Positions 44,521 through 57,219 are shown, numbered from the stretch's first letter. The stretch is DNA of 64,000 nucleotides from Casuarina equisetifolia (GCA_028551475.1 CM052354.1:868001-932000), one strand, 5' to 3'. The notes: generated by a model not told the origin, from the letters alone. A program made the numbers and translations.

Positions 44521-45089
44521 TGCAAGAATAAAACTTTACAAAAATTACATCATTGTTGTACTAATTTCATAACTAAAATGAGGTTGTGGAAATTAGATAC
44601 AGCTAAGAAACAATTGAAAAAATTGTTATGAAGACTTAGATTGCATTGGATTGTTAATTTATGATGTTTATTATGGCTAAAAACACTTGTAATGAATCTA
44701 TTACAAAATCCTTTGTGAATAAAATGCAAAACACTTGTTAACATGCTTGGGCTTAGTTAGAACCCATGTTACTTGAGACTAAATAGGTACCAAGTTCAAG
44801 ACATCAAAATTCCTCATCCCTTCTTGTTAATCCAAAATATATGTCCTATTTCTTCTTTAAAAAGGGGAGAGGAATAGAATACTAATTATCAAGAAAAAAT
44901 GATAAATTGGCTATTACTTTGTCAAGCAACATAAACTTAGAAATACACTACATGTGAATGCAAAGTGTGGTATGTTAGATATCATACAAAGAGGCAACGA
45001 ACAAAAAATAAAGTACATTCATAAATCAAACTAAACTGATTGTTTGTGGAATTATCATATATCACACTAACCTAACAGCAATAGAGCTG

Positions 45090-45780
45090 TCTAGTGTGAT
45101 TCCAAAAAAGATGCTTATAATTTTCTCCACTAAATTTTATTTGGTTTCTAATGTTTTATTAGCAGTATGTAATTTAATAATTTATTCTTGTATAATCTAT
45201 AAATTTTGGATGACCATCAAATGAAATGATTGAAAGAAGCATGAATTCTCCATAAAGAAAGAATAAAGTAAAAAGAATAAAATAGAAGCTTTACATGAAG
45301 AAAAAATTTAGACGTTAAAAAAAAAAAGATTCCAATTATATCCTCCTTCAAATCACGATCACAACGAAAAAAAATAAAAAAGATGAGATAAAAGAACATA
45401 TCCATATGCTTATAAGGTTCGAATACACAACAAAGAAAAGAAGAATAAGATAACAATTTAAAAGTTGAAAAAAAAGGTGTTTATCATTGGTAACAAAAAG
45501 ATGAATTGAACAACTTTTAAAAAGAAAAAAAGAAAAATGTTTGGTTGATGGGTTCCACCATGTGCTTAGTGGGAATGGAACAATCCTAAAAATGTCTTTA
45601 TTATCATTAGTGTTTTGAGAGAAACCTTTTTTGTTTTGTGGTTTTCGAATGAATATCAATTACACTTATTTTTTCTCGAAGTATCTTTTTGGGGCCAAGA
45701 AATGATATATCCAGTTAAAGTGTTCCTCAATGACAAACTCCTAAAAATAAAATTGAGAATACTAACGCACCTTTTTATGG
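45090..45780. repeat. Dispersed direct repeat, copy 2
   Basis: Partner of 41.82-42.60 kb. Between the two copies lie the 105-bp tandem and the 43.98 kb repeat. Confidence 0.65.
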
Positions 45781-45799
45781 AGTAAACTTTCATATATGT

Positions 45800-47090
45800 C
45801 ATTTAGATTATTTTGATTAAGGTAGGTATTTTTTTTTTTTTACTTTTGAAATATAGCCTTTAGAGTGACCAAGAAAATTGGTCTAGAAGTTCTTTAGTTT
45901 TACTTATTTGACAGATAAAGCCTCAAGTCCCCACTTTTGAGTGTTTGTCCTTATCCATCAAGTAACCAAAAGCTATATGAGTAGATTAAAAAAAATTGCG
46001 ATAATCTTGGATGGCAGGATAATATATAGATTAGCATATATGGTTTATGACACACAATGAGTATTGAGACTTCTTAAAAATTAGAATTCTCAATTGCTTC
46101 TTCTTTCCTTTAGGATTATCTTCTTCAATGTACTCATGCGTGAATGGCAAGTTGTGTAGTTCACAAAGAAGGGAAACATAGTTCACAAAGAAGGGACACC
46201 TTACAAAATAAGGTGTCACCATGACAATGTCACACTTAATAATTTTGTTCTTGGACCTTAGGTGATGAGTGATAAATTATTGACATTCTTTGTACATATG
46301 GCCAACGGCATGATTATTGACAAACTTATTATGGACACTTAGAAAAACTTTTAACCTTTATCTTTTTGTAACTTTAGTAATTTTTGTAACATTTAGATAT
46401 ACACTCCTATGTTTTTGTATATTAAATTCTACTAATACAAACTTACCTTTTCAACAAAACGAATACAAAGTACTAAATGAATACTAAGCTAAACCAAGTG
46501 AATTATTCTTTGCTTCATTATGGCAATTTGGTTTAGTACTTGCTTGCTTTAGGAAATTAAAAGAATGTTGTTTCCTTTATTCTTCGCTTTATTGGATCCA
46601 CTTTGCTTTTGTTTTTGATAGAAAATCAAAGCAATTTTTTTTCTTTCTATTGTCTATAAAAATAGAAGTGGCATTCTTTTCTGTATTAGATCCCACTTTC
46701 CCTAGCTCTTGAGAGACTGGCGCATATATATTGTACGCTTCGTTCATGTGTCGCAATCACAGCGTCACTTGCCCGCGGAATAAAGAGCGAACCATCTGAC
46801 AGTTTGGTTCAAAATAAAAATTAATAATTACTAAGCAAAAATTTTATGTTTGCTTTTATTTTTTGATTTTGAAAGAAAATTTAACATGTATTCAGTGTAT
46901 ATGGTATAAATAAGTTACTAAAATAAAGCTACTAAAATTATAAAAGTAGTATATAAGAAAGCATATCTATTTAAGAATATTAAATCCTCTCAAATAAATC
47001 TTTTGTTGTCTCATAATTGAAAAATTTTAAACTTAATTTTCTCTTAAATAAATTATAATATTGAAATATACTCCTAAGCTTTTATATTCT
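45800..47090. other. AT-rich spacer upstream of F
   Basis: No gene. Near 46.15-46.20 kb a short string (TAGTTCACAAAGAAGGGA) is repeated in tandem with TATAGTTCACAAAGAAGGG. Otherwise unstructured. Confidence 0.35.
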
Positions 47091-47091
47091 C

Positions 47092-47159
47092 TTATTCATA
47101 AATGAATATTATTCATAAATGAATATTATTCATAAATGAATATTATTCATAAATGAATA
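47092..47159. repeat. 17-bp minisatellite, four perfect copies
   Basis: TTATTCATAAATGAATA is repeated four times without a mismatch. Each unit contains the near-palindrome TATTCATAAATGAATA, so the array can pair with itself. Confidence 0.95.
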
Positions 47160-47278
47160 AACCTACCTATTCATATAAAAGTTAAAATTAAAATAAAGAA
47201 GCGCCAGACCACCCTTGCCTCAGGTATGTACTAGAAAAACCTCAATCTGGCATGCCATTACATACGCGATACACCCCC

Positions 47279-47285
47279 TATAAAA
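47279..47285 (+). promoter_or_regulatory. Gene F TATA box
   Basis: CCCCCTATAAAATGAG, with TATAAAA at 47279, about 95 nt before the first ATG. Decayed copies of this promoter occur at 38.29, 38.62 and 57.85 kb. Confidence 0.5.
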
Positions 47286-47373
47286 TGAGTACGCCCGAGC
47301 TTCTTCTTTGCTCGCTACTTCTTCATTCACCTTTCTTTTTAAAGCTTTGAAGGCATTCCCTCTTTATTCTCCG

Positions 47374-49441
47374 ATGGCTAATTAGAGTCTTCCCAAAGAT
47401 ACCGCTGACGCGATTTTAAGTGCGGCCCGATCAATGGCCAACCAGGGTGTTCCGCAACATATCATGGACGAGTGTTTGAGTGCTGGTCGGGAAGGAAATA
47501 TCGAAGCCCTGTAAGGATTGATAGGCAGCCATCCGCGTGTTTTGGACGAGATCGACAGTAATCCGTTCGCAGAAACTCCTTTGCATGCTGCTGCATCGGC
47601 CGGACACTTATTGTTTGCGCGCGAGATCATGCAACTAAAGCCGTCATTTGGATCGAAGCTCAATAAAAATGGTTTCACCCCTCTACACCTTGCTTTGCAG
47701 GAAATGAACAAAGTGGACCGTGCTTTGCAAAAACGACAAAGCAACGTAACCCTGAGATACTTCAAGCACCACCCCACGCGGAACGAGAAGGACTATACAC
47801 ACCGGTGTTTTATCTACTGAAGTCTGACCAAAACCTTGCTCGTGTTAGGGGAAAGGAGAGTCTGACTCCTCTTCATTACGCAGCTCAAATGGGGAATCTT
47901 GACCTTTTGGTTTCCATTTTACATTACTGTCCAAAGTCTATCTTGGATTTCACAAATCGTGATGACACTGTTCTACATGTTGCCCTGAAACACAACCAGC
48001 TTCCCGCTTATCGGTTGTTGGTGCTATGCCTTCGAGGGGCTTGGGGTACGGATGCCATCCTCCACAGACGATCGTTACTAGAATGGAGGAATATAGAAGG
48101 CAAGACTTACTCAGATATGGCAAAAGACAAAAATATATCTCAGGCAAGCCCTCTTCACTTATGTCTTCTATTAACAGGGGAGAATAAAGTTTGTATAATG
48201 AAGCTTTGTCTTCTTGCACAGTGGACTACTATAAGGGTTGGCCATTATAATCTGAATTGTTTTTGTAAGCATGAAATTATACATAAGCTACTCCGATTGA
48301 CACTCAAATTTTCGATTTCGTATGATGTTTCCAATTGTCTTCATTTGGATTCTATTTCTGTCATAATGTATTTTGCTTGAGCTACAACTCCTTTATTTTC
48401 CAGACAACCTTTTTGAGTCTGTAATGACTACAATTTGAGAATCAACAAAAATGAGCAAAGTTTCACTAAAAATCAACCAATTTTCAAAAATCAACATGCA
48501 TTTGTCTTATGTACGTTTATATATAGAACCAAACAAACTGTAGAGAACAATTGAATTCTTGTTAAAAAAGAAAAAAAGAAAAGTATTTAGCCATATAGGC
48601 ATAGATAACTAGATAGCCCTTAGAACAAAAATATATTTAAGAAAAGTGCATTCATTCGTTTTTTTTTTTAATCATGAATAACCGTTTCTTTTTCACATTA
48701 GAGTTACTAAGTGTTCTTGAGGTTAAAACTTTGGTTGTTGAAGTTGTTTTGTCGTAGTGCACTAGAAACCATGCTTCAAACTGTCTCATTTGAGGAAATA
48801 TTAAGCGTTTGATGTCCATTTGGAGTGTGGGGGTTGTTTATTATACAACTCTGCAACATGAACTTTGATGTTGATCTACATGACAACAATTAAGGCACTT
48901 AACAGTGTTTGACTTCTTGGGAACACAGATGGACGACCGCCACATCAAGCGTGTGATAAGGCATGAAAGCTCTAGACACAGACTTCCCACTGAGGTCAAA
49001 AACGAAACTCGCGATGCTTTACTCGTGGTCTTTGCACTGTTTCTATCAATCACCTTTCAAACAGTTCTCAGCCCCCCAGGAGGAACTCGGCAAGACGATT
49101 TTGATTGTCGTGGCAGTAATATCACTTGTGCAGCTAAGCCGTCACACCGTGCTGGGACGGCAATCATGGGCCAGGGCCTTTACCTTACACTCATTGTGTT
49201 TAATCTTTTTTCCTGCTTCTCTTTGTCTGGTCTATTTGTCTCCCTCCTCCCTGGCTACAATTATAATTTCGATTGGTTTCCACCCCTCTGTGGCCTTTCT
49301 GTGACTTTTGTATTATCAGTATTCATCACATATCCAGGCTCTAAAAATTTGCCCCCAAAATTTATGTCTCCCATATTAGGGGTGTTCTACGCTCTGCTTG
49401 CTTTCGGATTGTACCTTAAGTTTAGTGTTCCTTTTTTATGA
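47374..49441 (+). pseudogene. Gene F: subfamily 2 ankyrin-PGG pseudogene
   Basis: Plus-strand gene with several lesions. The ATG at 47374 meets TAG at codon 4. A TAA at 47512 interrupts the conserved segment before the first ankyrin repeat. Extra sequence at about 47.69-47.80 kb disrupts the frame after the second repeat. Exon 1 runs to about 48143 (repeats [41 protein letters not shown]) with donor CAG|GCAAGC. In exon 2 a frameshift lies near 48.89 kb, then the PGG domain is open to 49441 (ETRDALLVVFALFLSITFQ, SPPGG, four hydrophobic segments). A truncated PGG-only protein is possible but there is no evidence for it. Confidence 0.83.
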
Positions 49442-50208
49442 GTAGCAGGAGAAATGATGCGCTCATTCTTTAGCCGCTAGCAGCAGCCATCTCCCACTAT
49501 TTCACTCTGCCATTTTCTCCCTTTCTTTGCCTCGGTCATCCACCTCTTGCCTCCCCTTGTTATCCCACAGATCGTCGCTTCTTTACAGAAATCCATGCAC
49601 CTCCTCATTGCTCTTCCCTTCCTCTCTTTTTTTTCTCATACCTTCCCCATATCTCACTCCTTTTCTCTCACAATCTCATCAGCCCTCTTCCCTAATCCGC
49701 TCCTCCTTCACGTCATCTGTTTTTGCCAGCCAGCCGTTATCTATCATCATACAAGCGCTTAGGGAAGTATGTTGAACCGTCACTACCTATATGTATGGTT
49801 ACAGGGACTTTGATTCTGCCTCAAAATAAGGAGAAATTTTATAAGACATAGTGCTTGAGGGTGGAAAATATGTGGGTGAAGCTATCAAAGTGCTGTCTTT
49901 TAATTATCATGTATCTATGGTGTGAGAATAATTGCACGAAGGTATGTACTTAAGGTACTGTATCAATACATTTGTGCTCAAATAAATGATTTCTTTTAGA
50001 AATTTTTCTGTCATGTACCTTGAAATTTTGGGTGTCAATCCAAACAATTGTTTAATTCCTCATATTGCTTGATATGGATTTTGTTAATAAATTCATAGGC
50101 TGTTCCTTTTTTGAAATGTGGTGCCTCTCAATGACTTATTCTTGTTCCTTCTCTCTTATATAATGACAATTAATCCACATGTGCTTCTTATTCTCATGAT
50201 AAATGAGA
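49442..50208 (+). other. Downstream region of F
   Basis: Contains a C/T-rich stretch (49.50-49.75 kb). At about 49.95-50.01 kb it holds the family 3' UTR string (GTATCAATACATTTGTGCTC ... TTCTTTTAGAAATTTTTC), which is the same element, in gene orientation, as downstream of A-E. Then AT-rich sequence up to Copia-2. Confidence 0.5.
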
Positions 50209-50668
50209 TGTTGGTAGTCCATCCTTATCAAACAGCTAAGAAGATAAGAAGATAAGAGTTTGAAGTCAAAAACAGATGCAGCAGCAGCAAAGTTTGAATC
50301 TGCAGAATTTGACAGCATAGTGTGTACTGTCTTGTAATTATCTTATCTACATGGAAACAGCTGTAGAACAGCCTGGAACTCTCTTGAAGATAAAGTATTA
50401 TGTCTCTAGTGTTTAATGTTTCTCTATAAATTAGAGGTTTGTGTTAGAAAACGTAAGTTAGAAAGAGATAAGTCCCTAGAAAGAATTCAGTTTTGCAGAA
50501 ACTAAAAACAGAGCAGTTTTTATGTCAATTTCGAAAGCTTGTAACTTTCTCCCTACTGAATGAAATTTCGTGTTTCTTACCCATATCTCTTCCTTGTCTT
50601 GTCTAGTTTATGTTAGAAACAAGTTTCATCTTATTCCGTTGCATATTGAGTTAGAAATCGATCCTACA
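50209..50668 (+). repeat. Copia-2 left LTR
   Basis: 460 bp, TGTTGGTAGTCC to GATCCTACA. It has 14 bases near 50.45 kb (ACGTAAGTTAGAAA region) that are absent from the right LTR. Confidence 0.92.
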
Positions 50669-50783
50669 AAGTGGTATGGGAGCCAAGTTGTTACCTAGAA
50701 TTTCTGTAGAATCTGTCTTACTGTTCCATTGAGTTTTCCTTTGAAATCAACTGTTTTTTTTTTAAAACTCCAAGCCTTAAAAG

Positions 50784-53700
50784 ATGTCAGAATCCATCCA
50801 TTATAAGACTTCCCTTCTTAATGAAAAAAACTATGGTGATTGGAGTATGCAAATGAGAATCATACTTGGTTCTTATGGTTTGTTGAAATTTATTGAAGAA
50901 GGTTATGAAGCACCTACAACAAGGAGGGCTGAGGAAGTCATGTCAATGCTAGGAAAGCTACCTTGGAGGAGCATAGGCAAAAGGACTAGAAAGCCTTTCT
51001 TGTGATCATGCAAGGTGTGGACAGCAAATTGTTGAAGAAGATCTCTGTACTACTTACATCAAAAGCTGCATGGGACAGTCTCAGAAAGATGTTCCAAGGA
51101 GAGGCAAAATCAAAATGGGTAAAGCTTCAATCTCTTAGACGTGATTTTGAGCTATTAGAAATGTTAGAGAATGAAACCATTGATAGCTATATGTGTAGAA
51201 TTCAGGATGTAGTAAATGAAATGCATATATGTGATGAGGAGGTAGATGAGAGAAAGGTGATTGAAAAATTGTTGAGAACTTTGGTGGATGATTTTGATTT
51301 TATTATGGCTGTCATAGAAGAATCCAAAGACTATCCAAAGCTGTCATTAGATGATGTTTTAGGAACCTTGCATGAACATGAGATCAAGATAAGACAAAAT
51401 AATGAAAGGAAGCAAAGACTAGAACATGCTTTCCAAAATAAGCTGGAAATGAGGGAGAGTGTAGAAACTAGTCAAAGGAGAAATAGAGGAAACTCATGGT
51501 CTAGAGGGAGAAATAATTCTGGAAGAGGTGGAAGACAAGGAAGAAAAGGTTCACAAAATAACTATAGCAATAGGAGGAGTGATCAAGGTGAAACCTCCCC
51601 TAGAGCAGAAAATCAGAATTATCAAAACAGTTTAACCCGTGGTACTAGGGGGAGCTTTAGAGGTAGGTTTGATTCAAGGAAAGGGAGAGTTCAATGCTTT
51701 AAGTGTCAAAGATTTGGTCACATGACTTGAAATTGTAGAGTAGAGCCAAGAAGGGATGATAGAAACTATTATGTTGAAAATAAAAAGAAGAAGAAGAAGA
51801 GGAAGGTGATGAAAAACCTATTTTGTTGGCTGTTAAGGAAGGTACTATAGATAGGGCTGAAAATGTTTGGTACTTAGATACTGATACAAGTAACCATATG
51901 TGTGGTAAAAAGGAGTTGTTCTGTAAGCTAAATTTAAGGTTTATAGGTGAGGTTGCTTTTGGAGATTGAACCAAAATTAAGGTTGAAGGCTTGGGTGATA
52001 TAGCTATCATAACCCAAAAAGGTAAGCAAAACTTTATTAAGGATGTTTCCTATGTTCCAGACCTTAAGAGTAATTTGTTAAGTTTAAGACAGCTACTAGA
52101 AAAGCGGTTTATGATTAGTGTAAAAAATGGTGTCATGTTTGTAAGGAATCAGTTCGGAGAGCTAATAGTCAAATCAATGATGCAGAAAAATAAATTGTTT
52201 GCTTTAAATCTACAAATTAAGCTTATGAGGTGTTTTAAATCTGTTGTGAAAGATGATTGTTAGTTATGGAATTTAAGATATAGCCATTTAGGATTTGAAG
52301 GTTTAAGTGTCTTGTCTAAAAAAGATATGATGAGAGGACTACCAAAGATAAACAAGCTAAAGGGATTGTGTGAATCTTGTGTGAAAGGAAAGATGACTAG
52401 GAAAAAGTTTGAAGTTGGAAAGTCTTGGAGGGCCTACAAACCCCTTCAACTTGTCCATATTGATTTGGAAAGACCTTTTGATATTGAATCATTAGAAGGA
52501 AATCGTTATTATGTGACTTTTATTGATGATTTTAGTAAAAAGTCATAGGTGTACCTCTTTAGAGAAAAATTTGGGACGTTTAAGAAATTCAAGGAACTTA
52601 AGGCTTTAATAGAGAAAGAAAGTGGAGAGATGATTAAGGTTCTTAGATCATATAGAGGAGGAGAGTATACCCCAAGAGAATTTGAGAATTTTTGCCAAAA
52701 GGAAGGTATTAGACACCAACTTACAGCAACCTACATTCCACAGCAAAATAGAATTGCTAAGAGGAAAAATAGAATTATCTTAGATTTTGTAAGGAGTATG
52801 CTTAGAGGGATGAATTTGCCAAAAAGTTATTAGGGAGAAGTAGTAAGATATGCCATTTATCTCCTAAACCGAAGCCCTACTAAAAGTGTGAAGAACAGAA
52901 CCCAAATGAGGCATGGACTGGACAGAAACTAGGAGTTAGTCACTTAAAAGTCTTTGGTTGTGTGGCTTATGGAAGAGTACCTGATCAAGGGAGAAAAAAG
53001 TTAGATGATATAGGAGTTAAGTATATTTTCGTGGAGTATTGTGAGAGAACAAAGGATTATAGGTTGTATAATCCAATAGAGAAAAAACTTACAGTTTCTA
53101 GAGATGTAGAATTTGATGAACATACAAGTTGGAATTGGAGTGAAGAAGAAAAGAGTCAAAAGGGCATGTTTTATGAAGATTTTGTGAATGAAGGTAGAGG
53201 AAAAGGTGTTAAGGATGTTGAAGTAAGGAATGAGTCAAGATTAGATAGTTTAGAAGGTGAAACAAGTGGTGATAGAGGTAGTCTAACATATTCATCAGCA
53301 CCACCAACAAGATTGACAAATATAGATGATATCTATGGAGATTCAGTTCCAATTGAGTTAAGTGAGTATTCTATGTTTTGTTTGATGGCTATATGTGATC
53401 CTAAAAGCTTTGAAGAGGTTATAGAGGAGAAGCATTAGAGAAAAACTATGGAAGAAGAGTTAGCAACAATAGAAAAGAATGACATTTGAAAGCTTGTTGA
53501 ATTGCTTAAAGGTCATAATGCCATTGGATTGAAATAGTTGTATAAAATCAAAACCAATCAAGCTGGAAAAGTTGAAAAGTATAAAGCTAGGTTGGTGGCC
53601 AAGGGTTACAAGCAAAAATATGGAATTGACTATAAAGAAGTGTATGCACTAGTAGCTAGGATTGATACAATAAGACTCATTCTAGCTATAGCTGCTACTA

Positions 53701-55325
53701 AAGGATGAAAAATGCATCAAATGGATGTTAAGTCAGTCTTTCTAAATGGATATTTAGAAGAAGAAGTTTATGTTAAGTAGCCACGTGGTTATGAAAGCAA
53801 AGAGGAGGAAAATAAGGTTTATGAGTTAAAAAAAGCTTTATATGGTTTGAAACAAGCACCAAGATGTTGGAATGCAACAATTGATAGTTGCTTGCAAAAA
53901 ATGATTTTAAGAAGAGTCTTTATGAATACTCTCTTTATACAAAGGTTAAGAATAATGGAGACATGGTTATGGTGTGTCTATATGTAGATGATATGATCTT
54001 TACAGGTAATAATCCAAGTTTGTTTGATGAATTTTGAGCTGCTATGTACAAAGAGTTTGAAATGACAGATTTGGAAGAGATGGCTTATTTTTTAGGAATG
54101 AAAGTGCTTCAAAAGATAAAGGGATTTTTATATCCCAAAAGAAGTATGCAAAAGTTCTTAAGAGGTTTAGAATAAAGAACTCTAAACCAATTGCCACACC
54201 CATTGAGATGAATCATAGGTTGAAAAAAGATTCTGAAAGCAAACCTGTTGAAACTCATTGTTTCAAGAATATGGTGAGATGTTTAAGATATCTAACCTAT
54301 ACTTGACCTGATATAATGTTTGGTGTTGGTTTGATTAGTAGGTTTATGGAAGAACCAGGTGAAATACACATGAAGGCAATGAAAAGAATCATGAGATATG
54401 TGAAATGGATATTAAATTATGGATTACGGTACTTAAAAGGAAGAGAGGTGAAGTTAAAGGGTTTCTCTAACTTTAATTTTGCAAGAGATTTAGATGGAAG
54501 GAAGAGCACCTCTGGATATGGATTTGATGTGGGTTCAGGTGTCTTTTCATGGAGTTCAAAGAAGCAACAAATCATAACATTATCTACTTGTGAAGATGAA
54601 TATGTTGCTGCATCTGAAGCTACCTGTCAAACTATGTGGTTAAGAAACTTGCTAAAGGAGCTGAATTTCAAACAAAATGAAACAACCATGGTGTATGTTG
54701 ATAGTAAATCCACTCTTGCTTTAGCCAAGAATCCCATCATGTTGATGGGTGATGTGGTTTGTCAACACCATGCCTTGGTAGAACAAGTGCAAAATGGGTG
54801 AATGAGGCATGGACCATCTTTAATGAAGATCCAAGACGTGCAAGGAACTATAGACAGTAGAATGTCTATGTGATGGGAGGAGCAGAGGACCATCTCTTTT
54901 GGTAGGTTTAAGTTGTTATTGTAACAGTTGTACTAGAGGTTAAAAGGGCAAGCTAGAAAAACGAGTTTCATAACGGATTGCCATTTGAAGTTCTATAAGA
55001 CCTCTTTTGTTTTATGCAAGTAATGGAAGCTCTTGTTTGCTCCAGTAAATGAGTCTTGGAACTGCCCCTTTCAATTTCGTTCATTAAGTCTACTTCCTGT
55101 ATAAGGCTTTCACGGATATAAATATCCTTCACATCAATCATGGAAAGAGCAAGCATATTGAATTAAGATATCATTTTATTAGAAAACAGATGAAGAAAAG
55201 AACAATTAAATTAGTTTTCTGCAGAAGTGGTGAGCAACTAGCAAATGTGTTTACAAAGCCTCTTAAGGTTGAAGATTTTGAGAAGTGTCAAAGCTTGCTA
55301 AGTTTGATAAGGATGCAGGAGGAGT
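50784..55325 (+). pseudogene. Copia-2 Gag-Pol, multiply disrupted
   Basis: Gag starts at 50784 (MSESIHYKTSLLNEKNYGDW) and shifts frame near 50.95-51.00 kb. The zinc knuckle (CFKCQRFGHMT) is cut by TGA at its last position. The protease site reads DTDTS where the family has DTGAS, so a catalytic Gly is lost. Integrase (HIDLERPF, QQNRIAKRKN), reverse transcriptase (CLYVDDMIF) and RNase H follow in Copia order, broken by many stops and shifts. The end of RNase H is split by a nested insertion (54740-55131) and resumes at about 55137-55325. Not functional. Confidence 0.9.
54740..55131. mobile_element. Nested solo LTR inside Copia-2 RNase H
   Basis: A 392-bp insertion starting TGTTGATGGG and ending ATATCCTTCA (TG...CA). 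It is flanked on both sides by the 5-bp repeat CATCA (54735-54739 and 55132-55136). Taking out the insert and one CATCA lets the RNase H frame read across the site without a gap. It has no coding content, as expected for a solo LTR left by recombination. The source family is not in this window. Confidence 0.8.
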
Positions 55326-55326
55326 A

Positions 55327-55776
55327 TGTTGGTAGTCCATCCTTATCAAATAGCTAAGAAGATAAGAAGATAAGAGTTTGAAGTCAAAAACAGATGCAGC
55401 AGTAGCAACAAAGTTTGAATTTGCAGAATTTGACAACATGGTGTGTACTGTTTTGTAATCATCTTATCTACATGGAAACAGCTGTAGAACAGCCTGGAAC
55501 TCTCTTGAAGATAAAATATTATGTCTCTAGTATTTAATGTTTGTCTATAAATTAGAGGTTTGTGTTAGAAAGAGATAAGTCCCTAGAGAGAATTCAGTTT
55601 CTGCAGAAACTAAAAACAGAACAATTTTTGTGTCAATTTTGAAAGTTTGTAACTTTCTCCCTACTAAATGAAATTTCATATTTCTTACCCAAATCTCTTC
55701 CTTGTCATGTTTAGTTTATGTTAGAAACAAGTTTCGTCTTATTCCACTGTGTATTAAGTCAGAAATCGATCCTACA
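55327..55776 (+). repeat. Copia-2 right LTR
   Basis: 450 bp, partner of 50209-50668, followed by TGAGG. Confidence 0.92.
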
Positions 55777-55845
55777 TGAGGGTCATCCTTATCTTCTCTA
55801 TTACCTCATTATCGATGTCTTGTACTCATTCTCTATTACCTCATC

Positions 55846-56238
55846 GTTTTCCTTCATAAAATAAGATTTCCTTTACGAACTACATAATGTAAACGGGTCA
55901 TACCCTCCCTCCCTTGAACACGAATTGAGTTTGTACTAATATCAGTTGGTAAGCGCACCACTTCAGTTTGTTCGCTCTGCAAAGCAAGGTGCATGGGACT
56001 GTAACCTCACGATCTCCGAGACAAAGTCAGTGTGCCCCGCAGAGGCAGCGATATGCAACGGAGTCTCGACGAACGGAATCGCATCAATCTTATCCAAAAT
56101 ATGTGGATCACTCCAGATCAATGAGTACAAGACATCGATGCTTCCTTCTCGAGCAGCATCTTTCAAATTCTGTTCCATGTCAAACAGACGCCTAGACGGA
56201 ATGCTATGCATTTCAAATGTGGAGACTGTTGAGCGCAT
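55846..56238 (-). pseudogene. Fragment J: 5' part of a G-like ankyrin gene
   Basis: The minus-strand ATG at 56238 opens MRSTVSTFEMHSIPSRRLFD and continues through the first ankyrin repeat (ETPLHIAASAGHTDFVSEIV), close to gene G. Relative to G, 38 bp are missing near 56.01 kb, breaking the frame before the second repeat. Homology continues to about 55.85 kb (third repeat region) and then stops. No membrane exon follows; Copia-2 lies 70 bp away. Dead. Confidence 0.8.
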
Positions 56239-56267
56239 TACAGGTGTGACAAGACGAGCCGTCCTCC

Positions 56268-56274
56268 ATTTATA
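56268..56274 (-). promoter_or_regulatory. Fragment J TATA box
   Basis: TATAAAT on the minus strand within CCCTATAAATGGAGGACGGC, identical in context to the promoter of G. Confidence 0.5.
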
Positions 56275-56299
56275 GGGTAGGATTGGTTACGGCCATTGG

Positions 56300-57215
56300 G
56301 ATTCAACTATAGAAGTCTGCACACGTCACAGAAGCCATCTTTTTAATTTTCTGAAAGATCCGTTGGCCAGGTGCTAAATATAATAGTTTTTTTTTTTCTA
56401 GTATTTTCAACTTTCGGGACTATTAAAGATAGTTTGAAATTCTATTTTAGACATCACGACATCGGGAACATATCCCTAATCTACAATGAAGATTATACCA
56501 TTAATAAACTATACTTAAAAGGAAAGGAAATGTGATTTTGAGTTAAATTTGGAAGTTTTTAATTTTTAATTTTTTTATAATTTTTGTAATTTTTATAATA
56601 ATGGGACATGCTTTTATATTTCTGTATATTAATTTTATTAATGTAAACTTACTTTTTTACCCAAAAAAAATTGCACAATTAAATTTGTCATTCACTAATA
56701 AATCAAATCTAAATTACTAATATGAATCAGTTTAACTTACATATGATGGTGGTACATATTTAAGCACTAGTTTTGCTGTTTCATAGTAAATATGACTAAT
56801 GCAAGAATAAGAGTGACCCATTCCATACAAGCTCCTTGTGCATTGTGAATGGGAATGCGGTAGTAGATTGCCTAGCCAATTTTCGGCATACCATTCAACA
56901 AGTGGCTATTTTATATCAGCTTAGTTTATTGCTTCATTTATGTTTAGATGTCCTCATTAAAGATTAATTAGGCTTACGCAACTACAAGGCTTTATAAGAT
57001 TAAGCGAATATATTACTTAATGTATTTTCTATTTTGTTATATTTTTATATAGTAGCTTAATATGTAGGCGTTTCATATTGATATGTGTTAAGCTTATACT
57101 TTCTCCCTTGTTGATATTAATAAATTTTGTCAAGGTATAATTTTTTTTAAAATTATAATAATAAATAAATAAATAAATAAGCTCTTAGAGTCTCATCTGC
57201 TGACATTTTCTTTCA
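56300..57215. other. AT-rich spacer
   Basis: No gene. It contains long A/T runs and, at 57155-57180, an (ATAA)n tract of about six units. Confidence 0.4.
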
Positions 57216-57219
57216 TTTT

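Larger units (their letters stand above)
50209..55776 (+). mobile_element. Copia-2: complete but decayed Ty1/copia element
   Basis: About 5.57 kb with LTRs 50209-50668 (460 bp) and 55327-55776 (450 bp), both TG...CA. Flanks TGAGA and TGAGG look like a target duplication with one change. The primer site two bases inside the left LTR is TGGTATGGGAGCC, a mutated initiator-Met type. A purine tract (GCAGGAGGAG) precedes the right LTR. Roughly 29 substitutions plus three indels separate the LTRs (by eye), so it is older than Copia-1. Confidence 0.92.

Noticed and set aside
47092..47159. CRISPR-like array
   Set aside because: Units are directly adjacent without spacers in a plant sequence; it is a minisatellite.
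47382..47777. 131-aa minus-strand frame overlapping F
   Set aside because: It mirrors the ankyrin repeats of F in antisense and is not conserved opposite G.
47374..49441. F and H as a hairpin-forming inverted pair
   Set aside because: They are in opposite orientation 7 kb apart but too diverged by eye to predict a stable double-stranded RNA.
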